Positions 55,168 to 64,000 of a stretch of 64,000 nucleotides of DNA are shown piece by piece (position 1 is the first letter of the stretch; every line of letters starts with the position of its first letter). The notes under the pieces are model-generated. The model was not told the origin of the DNA. It made no database searches and worked only from the letters and a program-made list of their open reading frames with translations. The translations under genes were made by a program, and so were the position numbers. The stretch is from contig CM066302.1 in assembly GCA_033807695.1 (NCBI GenBank), forward strand, positions 806,001 to 870,000, in the 5' to 3' direction. Origin of the DNA: Daedaleopsis sinensis. Lineage: Eukaryota > Basidiomycota > Agaricomycetes > Polyporales > Polyporaceae.

Positions 55168-57449
55168 ATGTCGTCCCCCGCTCGAACGCTGGGGCCTGTC
55201 CCGACGGCATCGAGGGTGGCGAGTGCGAAGAAGCGAATCCTAACCGACTCGGAGGACACTGAGGAGCGCGAACTGAAGCGGGTCAGGCCGCAAGACGGAG
55301 CCTCTGGAGAACAGGGGAAGCAGCGGGACATCAAGGACAAGAAGAGGAAGAGGAAGAAGAAACGCAAGCTGTCCGTGGTTCAGGCTGCAGAGGGCTCTGA
55401 CACAGACCTCCCCGTTCTTGCGCCAAAGCCCTCCATTACACGCGTCCGCTCGCGTTCTGTAGCGAGTGCTGGACCCGCTGAGGTAAAGCCGACCCCTTTT
55501 CCCGCATCGATGGAGCCTAGCATACGCCAGCCATCCGCTGGGCTGTCTGCCGGTCCGTCTACTAGCCCACCTGCAGCACCACCAGAGCGCCTCTCGACAC
55601 CCCCACTGAAAGAAGACCTTGAACCAGCAGAAATCACAGTACGCAAGTCAAAGTTGCACGATGAAAGATGCTGACTCTACATCTAGACTGCAAGTACTGT
55701 CGACAAGGGAAAAGGTCGCGCCGCGCCTGACACTTCAGATCCCGCATCGACCTCAGCCTCAGGAGCAGAAGAGGTTGCAATCCTGAAGGAACAGGTGTCT
55801 ACAAAGGCAAAGGTGATTATCATGATATGACTGTGCGGTCTCGGCGTACACTCTCCCCCACCTTCGCTCTTGTTGTCCAAGTATGCGGACTATGCGGCTC
55901 CCAGTTACTAATCTGTTCTATTCTTACAGATCATCACGCAACATGAAAATCTTGTTTCCACCCTCCAGCAATCTCTATCGTGTCAGATATGTCTCGACTT
56001 GATGTACAAGCCTTTCGCACTCTCGCCTTGCGGCCATTCGGCTTGTTACCCTTGTCTCGTCAACTGGTTCAAAGCCCCACCTGCAGACGTTCCGGCCAAT
56101 GAAGTTGCCCCTCCGTGGCTCCGCAAGAAGACGTGTCCCCATTGCCGCACCGTGATCAAAGAACGTCCCATCGAGATATGGGCCATCAAGGAGATGGTGG
56201 CCAGCCTGGCAAAGAGCGGCCTCGCCCAGAACCTTCCGCCATCCGAGTCTGCTGAAGGCGCTGCGAGCGCTGACCCATGGGCAGGCATCTTCCGGCCAGC
56301 TCGTGGAAACCACAATGTCTTTCCTGACGATCCTTACCCTGTCCCCTTGCAGCAGCTCATGGGCCTACGGGATGACGAGGACGGCGGCATTTACCGCTGC
56401 GTCGAATGCCACCACGAGATTTGGGACGGGGCGTGCTCCCAATGCGGGCGTGTATATCCCGGCCATGGTTACGACGGCTCAGATGAGGACGACGACGACA
56501 GCATGCACGAGCTATGGCGCGACGAAGCGGAAGAGGCTTGGGCAGAAGAAGACGACGCATTGCTGCCGTCCTTGGCGGTCCAGCAGCTCAGGGACGTGTT
56601 CTTTGGGATCCATGCTCACGCTCAGGGCGTCTTCGGCGGGTGGGCTGCTGCCGTTAACGACGACGACGAATCTCTGGACCCCGACTGGGACGACGGCGGC
56701 GACACCGAGATCGACTCCGATAGCGACGGCGGCCACTGGCGCCACCCCGCCCCTCTGCCTCCAGTACAGCCTGCGCACATCGAGGAGGTAGAGGAGGACG
56801 AGGAGGAGCATGGTAGTGAAGGAGACGGATACGAGAGCAGCTTCATCGACGACGGTGGGGATAATGCTCTGTCGCGCGCCATCCTCCGGCGCCTAGACGC
56901 GCGCCAGCCCCAGCCCGTCATCGAGCTATCTGACGACGACGAGCTTGCGGACGACGACGGCGACGATGACGCCCGCTACGTCGGTTTTGGTGCGCGGCGC
57001 GCACCCATGATCGGGCGGGGCCGCGGTCCGCTCGTGATTCTCTCTGACGACGAAGATGAGCCCGCTCCTGTCGTTGGCCACGGCGGGGTCCTCTACGACT
57101 ACAGCACCATAGTCGAGCCCGAGGACGAACAAGGCTCCGACTACCACAGCTATCGCGACCCCAACGACCGCATCGACGAGTTCGACGAAGATGAGGACGA
57201 GTGAGTGGAATGCCGGACGATTACGCGTGCATGTGCTCAAATATATCCGTAGCGTGCTTGACAACGATCTCGCCGATCAGGTGGCAGCACGCGAGTAGTG
57301 AGTCGTTTGTCCCCCATCGTTCCACCTGCAGCCCTGATCATGATGGTCTTCACAGTGATATGTACGGCGACGACGGCTCCGTCCCGCGTGGCGGAGGACG
57401 CTACCACTCGGAAGAGGAGGGAGACGACGACGACGACGATTACTACTAA
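55168..57449 (+). CDS. RING-finger protein with zinc ribbon and acidic tail, E3 ligase candidate
   Basis: Starts at ATG 55168 (MSSPARTLGPVPTASRVASA), stops at 57447-57449. A basic KDKKRKRKKKRK tract, probably a nuclear signal, and a Pro/Ser region come first. A short coiled segment (EEVAILKEQVSTKAK) leads to a C3HC4 RING: CQICLDLMYKPFALSPCGHS, ACYPCLVNWF and CPHC. Next is a zinc-ribbon-like YRCVECHHEIWDGACSQCGR, then about 250 strongly acidic residues with repeated SDDDE and ILSDDEDE. The last intron (about 57203-57331) joins EDEDDPDHDG and the tail ends GDDDDDDYY. RING fingers of this kind transfer ubiquitin; targets unknown. The basic head and acid tail suggest chromatin or histone contact, which is inference. 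Confidence 0.85.
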
Positions 57450-58099
57450 TTCTGCATGCACAAGTATCGTTCTACCAGGGTTCTACGAATCTCAGCTCTG
57501 CGCTCCCCGGCCCCGGCCCCGCACTCCAGTCCGTGTCGCTCGCATGCTCTTGCCTCTTGCCTCATCTCGTTTTGGACGTTGCTGTGTAGGATACATCAAG
57601 CCCGCCCCGCCCCGGCGGCCCCGCGCCTTGCTTCGCTTCGCATACATTCAATATCACTTCCTGTAGCCATGCATATGATCACATTATAGTATTGTACAGG
57701 TAGGCACCCTCATTCCCAGTAATACGCTTCGGCGAAGCATATGTATGTAGTAGCGCAAACGCGTCCTTTGACTTCGAAAATACTATCATCTTGCATCACA
57801 TACCGAGAGATAGGAGGAACAAGGATGAATTGGTCGAAAAGCTTGTCAATGTTGTGACTGCAGGCCTCCCGTCGGTGTTGCAATTCACTAGTGCCGAATC
57901 TCTGCCACATCCGTTCAAGTTGCTGTGAGCCGGGACTACTGCGATCAAGCTCTGCAACAGAGACGTCGTGTCATGTACTCATTACAATGACCAGTGCCGG
58001 TGACGAACATCGTACTAGGACCACAAAAGTCTACAGCGAACGAGGGAGTGCACCGAACTTGCGCGCACCCCCACCCCCTCAAGCTTTTCAGTGTCACAC
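57450..58099. other. Convergent intergenic region
   Basis: 3' flanks of the RING gene and the carboxylesterase gene. Nothing else seen. Confidence 0.5.
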
Positions 58100-60119
58100 C
58101 TAGGCCTGCTGCCGGACCGCCTTGCTCGCGACAAACTCGCACCGGCTGCTCTCGAGCGCCGGCTCCGTCTCCGCCGCGCTCCCGCTGACGGACGTGTCCT
58201 CCTTGTTAGGGGGCTCCTGGAGCGCGATGCGCTGCTGGGACGCGGGCGTGTACGCGGGCCACACGGGGGAGCGCGCGAGCTTGAACGTGTTCGGGTCCCC
58301 GGCGCGCACGAAGGAGAGCCAGTACGCGATGAGCTCGGCCGCGAAGGCAAGGTCGGACGCGCTCTGCGGCTGGAAGGTCGTCGTGCCGTTGAATCTGCGT
58401 GTGCGGGTCAGCGCATGAGCGTCGTTCGAGCTGCGTGATCGGAGGAAAAGGAAAAGTGGAAAGAAAGTGAGTTGGAGGGAGGGGCGCACGCACCCGGTAG
58501 ACGTGCCGCGGAACATCATCCAGTTCTCGGCGGCGTGCCAGACGGTCGTCGTGTTCGCGCTGCCGACGGGCTGGTTGTACCTGTACGTGTACGCCTTGTT
58601 CTTCTTCGCGGCGGCGAGGCCGATGATGTGGCGGCCGCAGATGACGTCCGACTCGCCCGTGGCGACCTGGAAGCGCTGCGCCTCCGAGTCGAAGTCGCTC
58701 GAGGGGTAGACGTCGAGGTACTCCTGGAGGTCCTTGTCGGTCAGCTGCGGGAAGTACTGCTTCAGGGCGGTGGTGATGTTGCTCCCGCTCGAGAGGGTCT
58801 CGTTTGAGGTGGAGCTATATGAAACGGTACAGCGTCGGTACTAAACAGACGATAGGAGCCTGAGCAATTATCAGATAACCTCACCCGACTATGACGGGCA
58901 CGTCTGCGAAGTTGCCTTTTATTACAGAGATCGAGGGATACTCCGTGAACAGCCGTTGGTCGATTACTGGGTGGAAGGATTTATAAGGACCAGTGCTACG
59001 TAATGCTGGTGAGCGAGGATTGTCTGCAACGCGGAGTAAACCGAGCTCACAAGTTGTACATGACCAAATCCTGCGCGCGGGACAGTGCGCTCACGTCTGC
59101 TTTGCGCAGACACGCCATTGTGGCGGCTGCCGAGTGCTCAGCACATCCTGCTTGCTCGGCGTAGTACTCGAACATGGGCTGCAGGGAGTTTATCAGCATT
59201 TGCATGTCGGTGAACGCCCCGTCCACGCACCTTCTGCTGCTCTGGTTCAGGCAGCGGCGTACGGTACACGCTCTGCGCGATCGCCTGGGAGAACAGACTC
59301 TGGCTTCCATGCGATACGAGGTGGAGTTCAATAGAGGACCCCCCGGCACTCTCCCCATTGATTGTCACTTTTGTCGGGTCGCCGCCGAACGCGCTGATGT
59401 GCTGCTGGACCCACTTGAGTGCCTGGATCTGGTCATAGAATCCGGCATTCAGATCTCCAAGGCCTTCGTTCGCGATTTCGGCGGCAGAGAGGAATCCGAT
59501 GGAGTTGAGTCGGTAGTACACAGATGCGATGACCACATTTGGAGACTGGTGAATCCAGTGGTCGAATGGCCAGTTGCGAGGGTTTCCGTAGACGTAGCCT
59601 CCACCGTGTATATAGACGAGCACGGGAACTATGGAGGATATTATCAGCCTCCAATCGCCACATGCACTGCTACTCACGCTTGTCGCCCTTCTTTGCGCCC
59701 GCAGGGGCATAGATATTCAGCTTCAAACAATCTTCGCTCCCGGCACCGCCGGCGTCGCCACCTGCAAGCAGACATTAGTGCCACAGTGATACGCAAGCGC
59801 ACTAGCACCTACTTCCGGTACTGCCTTGGATGCAGAAGTCAGGGTATTCTGTCAAGTCAACGACTTTGCCCCCGCTTTCATGTGCAATCCGCGCGGTGTT
59901 CAGCGCCAACGGTTTGCGCCAGCGCCGCTCACCCACAGGAGGCTCAGCATACGGAACCCCAAGGTACGCGACAGTATCGGGGTACGTGAGGTTGCCTCGA
60001 TATTTGGCGTATCCCAGGTCGACCACATTCTGTGCTGAGGCGGAGTCGCTGGCGGATCGGGCGACGTCCAAGAACCCCGCTACAGCGGCGAGGAGGGGGA
60101 GGAGGTATGTCGAGACCAT
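58100..60119 (-). CDS. Secreted type B carboxylesterase/lipase
   Basis: Starts at ATG 60119 (MVSTYLLPLLAAVAGFLDVA, signal peptide), stops at 58100. The alpha/beta-hydrolase family B features are complete: YLGVPYAEPPVGERRWR, EDCLKLNIYAPA, PVLVYIHGGGYVYG (oxyanion hole), INGESAGGSSIELHL (nucleophile Ser), VPVIVGSTSNET (acidic triad member, Glu in SNE) and TTVWHAAENWMMF (catalytic His). About seven introns. The likely substrates are carboxylic esters or lipids outside the cell; not further defined. A possible upstream exon from about 60367 carries a second hydrophobic leader (SSYAAVLFLSVIAIAIVAHY) that would splice in frame; see findings. Confidence 0.92.
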
Positions 60120-60802
60120 CACGTCCACGCTGTGAATGCCTGGGCAGCGTGAACGTCAGTTAACCGGCGTCGGGAGGGTGATGCCCGCCGGGCCACAGCG
60201 CATATATGTACCCAGGTGTATTCAACGGCTGACGTACCAGCGTCGACGGCCCTGGGCTGAATGCCGGCCGCATAATGAGCCACAATAGCAATTGCAATGA
60301 CGGAAAGGAAGAGGACTGCAGCATATGACGAGTCACAGGTCATTCGCATACGGAAGAACGGGATCATCAGACCGGAATCTGACCTGCTAGTTTGTTATTC
60401 ATGGACTTTAATTGCCGATGGCCAGTCTTTTCTGTGAGACTCGTGCTAACAACAGGGCATCAGAAGGCAGGCGCGGAGTGCCTTCTGCGTTTCCCGTCTA
60501 AGTCCCTCGGATGTCGGCGGCCCTTCAGGATTCCTAGCTGTTAAGTCGGATACGAAACGTTGTGACGAAGAACGGTTGCTCGCGGTCCGTGACAATCCCC
60601 GCGGGAAGAACCTCGGAAGTTGAAAGTCAGCTGGCGCCGGCTCACGTAAACTGACGACAGAGGAAGAAAGCAGGAGCCGCAGCGACTCGACCGCTCAAGC
60701 TCCTCTTCATATCGTGTATAGCTGAGCATTGCAATTGCTGAGCTCAACGGTATCCTGCTATTCAGCGAGGAAATGTCACGCAAAGGCAAGCACTGGACGG
60801 CA
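60120..60802. other. Intergenic upstream of the carboxylesterase
   Basis: Contains the possible alternative upstream exon of the carboxylesterase (60240-60367, minus). The remainder is the 3' flank of the 429-aa gene. Confidence 0.45.
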
Positions 60803-62150
60803 TCAACACATCAATATTCCCCTCGAACGCTCATCAACCAGAACTAAACGTGCGCCTTTCAACAGACGAATCTTCCTGTCGTCCTTCTTGTACGACCAAG
60901 CGCTCAAGATGTTGCGTACACCTTGAGTGTATCGTGCGTCGTGGTACAGCTTGATGTGGTCAACCATCCGCAGCGGATTACCAGGCACTTCAGCCGAGAT
61001 ACCCACTGGGACGATACTCGACGAGGATGCAGACGTAGACATGGTCGCCTGTTTGTGAGAGCCGACGAAGGAGTACGGTGGCATCGAGGGAGCTGCTGGC
61101 GTAGGGACCGCGTACCAAGAGAGTGAGAGAGGACCGAGGTGGCTAGCCTCACGCAGCCCCTTGAGGACGTTCCAGAACGCGACCAATGCACCACGCGTCC
61201 AAGTCAACTCCGAAGCCCTCGACTCCTCGGAGTCTAGAGGTGCGACCGGAAGTTGCTGATCCACTGGCGACGAACCGGACTCCGATATATCGGCTAGAAT
61301 GGCAGCTGAGGTCGCGCCATCCCACTGCAGGCGGCCACGCACAGGAACTATCCACGCAAGCCTAGCGAAAGGGTCGTCTATGTACGACAAGGCTGATTGG
61401 AGCGTGTGGGGATGGATTGGAATTATTCGCATCTTGGGAGAGAACGTGCTCTTCTGAAATTGCGGGTCGTCGGTAGCCAGAGGAGAAGGGAGGAAATGAG
61501 GCTTCGTGTGCTTGTGAGTGCACAGTGAGCCGGGACAGCTTCTCTTACTCACGGGTTCTAGGATGGATCGCAGAGAGTTCTCATTGAACCTGCGACGCTT
61601 GTTAGGTTGGGTTTCTTCGTCGTTGAGACGCTTCTGCCGAGTAGCCATGGTCGTAGAGGTGATTTGGTTTTCCTCCTTCTGAAGTTGTGGTATCAGTGGA
61701 ACAGGGGTGGTCGTGTGGCATTGGGAATCAAGGAGATTATGAAGACGGCTATGGTCAAACTCCTCCAGGTCTGCTAGCGCCCGAGCATGGTCATCGAAAA
61801 TCACCACTTCGGTTCTCCATTGTTCCAGGTCTTGGTTTTCAGAGGCTGCCATACGATGATATTCCGAGGAAACCGTACGGGGTACCTCTGCCTTGAACTC
61901 AAAACAACGCTCTCCAATGACTGAGACGCATGGTTAGTAATCGATGCTACCATGTAGATAAGTGTCCAAAGCCCGCACCATAGACCTGAGGGTCTATCCT
62001 TCGCGGTTGGTACCAATTTGTATCCCGGGTGGTGGAAACTAAACGAACTGCACCACAGAGCAATTCTTCGGAGGATAGTTTGGTGGCATCTTCAACCGTC
62101 GTTTCTGGTGTAAAGTGGTGTAAAGTCAGGTCGATTTGTCGAGATTCCAT
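60803..62150 (-). CDS. Hypothetical protein, 429 aa, two exons
   Basis: Exon 1 is 62150-61979 (MESRQIDLTLHHFTPETTVE...) and exon 2 is 61920-60803, joined by a 58-bp GT-AG intron with a TACTAAC branch site. The join gives QVYVIGERCFEFKAEVPRTV and runs in frame into MAASENQDLEQWRTEVVIFD, so the ATG at 61852 is internal. The middle part has a basic KRLNDEETQPNKRRRFNENS segment that looks like a nuclear signal; the C-terminal half is mixed alpha/beta with RLAWIVPVRGRLQWDGATS, FWNVLKGLREASHLGPLSLS and KIRLLKGARLVLVDERSRG. No membrane helix or known domain recognised. Function unknown. Confidence 0.8.
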
Positions 62151-62788
62151 ACGCTATATGTGTCTGTATCGCCTCCCATGAGGAGGAAGAGTGGCACGAA
62201 TAAGAAGTTATGAGGGGCTGCGTCGACTTGGTCGTTGGAAGTCAAACGTCATATTGGTAGGCGCTCGGAACAGCACAGTGGTTGAGCACTGCCACAGCGT
62301 ATGTCTCGACTCAACTCTCTCGACTCGCACCGTGACTCAGCTGGCCGGGCCTCTCCAGGGCCTCCCAGTACTGGCAGTTACGGCCTTTTCGGTCAGTAAT
62401 GCTACTATGCATATACTCATTCTCCAATCACTACTATTTTCACTACCAAGTGAGCAAAAACCCGCCATCAAGCAATAAACAATCTCGTCCCGAGCGGAAC
62501 GGCGGTGCCGTTGACATGGAGTCTTCTACTTCATCCGACGATGTCGACAATGTTCCAAGATATGGTGCACCTGTACCACGGGGCTCGAACAGGCCAGCGT
62601 GACTCCAATCTGGGCACATGGAAGTGTCTTCCACGCCGTCGACGCTTACGTTGTGCGCGCAGAGCCTCGAGGAGTCGTGATAGCAGAGAAGAGAACTCAT
62701 GTGAAGAAGAGAACTCAACTCATGTGAGCATCTCATATATATATGTGCTGAAGATGCTCAAGGATCTGCACACACAGAAGGTGCCACT
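61853..62788. other. Divergent spacer, partly first exon of the 429-aa gene
   Basis: Outside the exon 1/intron of the 429-aa gene (61921-62150), the stretch 62151-62788 is the shared promoter with the carboxypeptidase gene. It holds a TA-rich TATA element near 62735 and a GAAGAGAACTCA(T) repeat at 62683-62720. Confidence 0.5.
62735..62745 (+). promoter_or_regulatory. TATA box of the serine carboxypeptidase gene
   Basis: ATATATATATG about 50 bp before the ATG at 62789. Confidence 0.5.
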
Positions 62789-64000
62789 ATGCGTCCAATC
62801 GCGCTGGCGGTTCTGCTCATCTGCAGCCAAGGCTTACTATCTTCTCTCGCGCAGCAGCCCCAAACACCCCCGAATTCGTTTCCACACGCGTGGCCTGGCC
62901 AGCCCAAGAGCGCATTCAGTCCCGCTTGGCAGAAATGTGAGCGTCGACCTTCGGCAGCTCGGGGGGTCAGCATCGTACTGACGGCCTTGTAGACTTTGAG
63001 GTGCAGTACCCTTTGCCGGGACTGAATATTTCGCATGGGGCGTTGCCCCGCAGCTTCGCTGGTAATATCCCTGTCGACCGCGCTGGACATCCCAACAACA
63101 CCCTTTTCTTCTGGGGTTTCGAGCGTCAAGGAAAGAATGGGTCGCTCACAGCTCCGGCGCACGCGAACAACACTGAGCCGTGGATTATATGGCTCCAAGG
63201 AGGGTGAGTCGATCGCCATGTGCTTTTAGCCGTGTTATCAATGACTCGGTTTACATAGCCCTGGTTCTTCCGGCATGCTCGGACTCTCGACTGAGGTACG
63301 CTCTTCACGGGGGACAGGCTGATTTGGGAAGATGCTAATCTTACGTCGTTATAGAATGGGCCTATTCAGGTTCTCAGCAATGGCTCATGGGTCGTAAACC
63401 CGTTCAGCTGGAATAATCTCGCAGACACGATCTGGATCGACCAACCAGTCGGTAAGTGACAGCTCCGGCAGCCTGACCAAAGCACCTTCATTTCGCACCA
63501 ACAGGGACCGGGTTCTCTACTGCGGATACGTCAGGATATGGTCAGTGTTTCACAAACTGTTCGGTCTCGATATAAGCTGTCAACATAAAAGTTTGCGACA
63601 GTCGCTGGGGAAGATCAAATGGCCGAAGACTTCGTACGCTTTCAATCATGTTGCTTGACTATAGTACGCTGACACAACCATCGCTTGCAGCTTGGCTTCC
63701 TCAGAAACCTTGTCAGTGTCTTCCCTAGCCTCGCCACTCGGCCTCTATACCTCACTGGAGAAAGTTACGCTGGAACATACATTGTGAGTTCTCATTAGTA
63801 TCGTTGGCACCAAGTCTACGCTGAAGAGGAGATCTATGTACACAGCCGTATATTGTGAAACACCTCTTCGGCCAAGAGAACCCTCCTGTCAACTTGATCA
63901 AAGCCGCGATTGGCGACGGGTCCTTAGGAAACCTAGCGACTATCCGAGACCTTCCGGTGGTATGTCACGACCGAGTTTATATCTAAAATCGTCTTGATAA
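62789..64000 (+). CDS. Secreted serine carboxypeptidase (S10), 3' end outside window
   Basis: Starts at ATG 62789 with a signal peptide (MRPIALAVLLICSQGLLSSL), followed by many short exons and running off the right edge. Spliced pieces give FEVQYPLPGLNISHGALPRS, NNTLFFWGFERQ, EPWIIWLQGGPGSSGMLGL (oxyanion site), NGPIQVLSNGSWVVNPFSWN, LADTIWIDQPVGTGFST, YLTGESYAGTYIPYIV (nucleophile Ser in GESYAG). These are hallmark blocks of S10 carboxypeptidases. The catalytic Asp and His lie beyond the window. Several NxS/T sites fit a secreted or vacuolar protein. The enzyme would release C-terminal residues from peptides at acid pH. Confidence 0.92.

Overview
The window is nuclear DNA of a filamentous basidiomycete, most likely a wood- or litter-decaying Agaricomycete (polypore-like). 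Genes are short and split by many 50-70 bp GT-AG introns, GC content is high in exons, and genes lie densely on both strands. The cell-wall gene set fits this: a CBM1-linked esterase, GH28, GH71, a TOS1-like protein, a KRE9-like GPI protein and tandem P450s. The protein calls come from reading motifs and joining exons by eye; no database was searched.

Layout, left to right. 1-3.4 kb: the 5' part of a BTB/POZ gene (-), a 132-bp tandem duplication and a Ser/His-rich hypothetical (-). 6.2-20.6 kb: three paralogous single-pass membrane proteins of a DUF7330-like family, all on the minus strand. Between them lie a family X DNA polymerase with BRCT (-), a 500-bp MITE-like element, a small mitochondrial-type membrane protein (-) and a secreted exo-type GH28 (+). 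21.2-29.8 kb is mostly housekeeping: LSM4 (+), an F-box/LRR protein (-), the diphthamide enzyme DPH5 (-), a small protein gene with two micro-exons (-) and an ASCH-like protein (+). 30.5-36.6 kb: CBM1-CE16 esterase (+), a single-exon microbial-type PARG (+) and a GH71 alpha-1,3-glucanase (+). 36.7-42.5 kb: asparaginyl-tRNA synthetase (-), ERV2 sulfhydryl oxidase (+) and a TOS1-like cell-wall protein (+). 43.0-49.1 kb: a tandem P450 pair (-), one a pseudogene. 51.2-62.2 kb: KRE9-like GPI protein (-), triose-phosphate/nucleotide-sugar-type transporter (-), RING E3 candidate (+), type B carboxylesterase (-) and a 429-residue unknown (-). From 62.8 kb a serine carboxypeptidase (+) runs off the right edge.

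There is no clear biosynthetic cluster; neighbours mostly look independent. The nearest thing to a locus theme is the DUF7330-like family spread over 14 kb with unrelated genes between copies. The most notable gene-structure features are an LSM4 first coding exon that is only the start codon, 11- and 15-nt micro-exons, a GC-AG intron inside AsnRS motif 3 whose retention would stay in frame, and a P450 pseudogene with two frameshifting deletions next to its intact sister.
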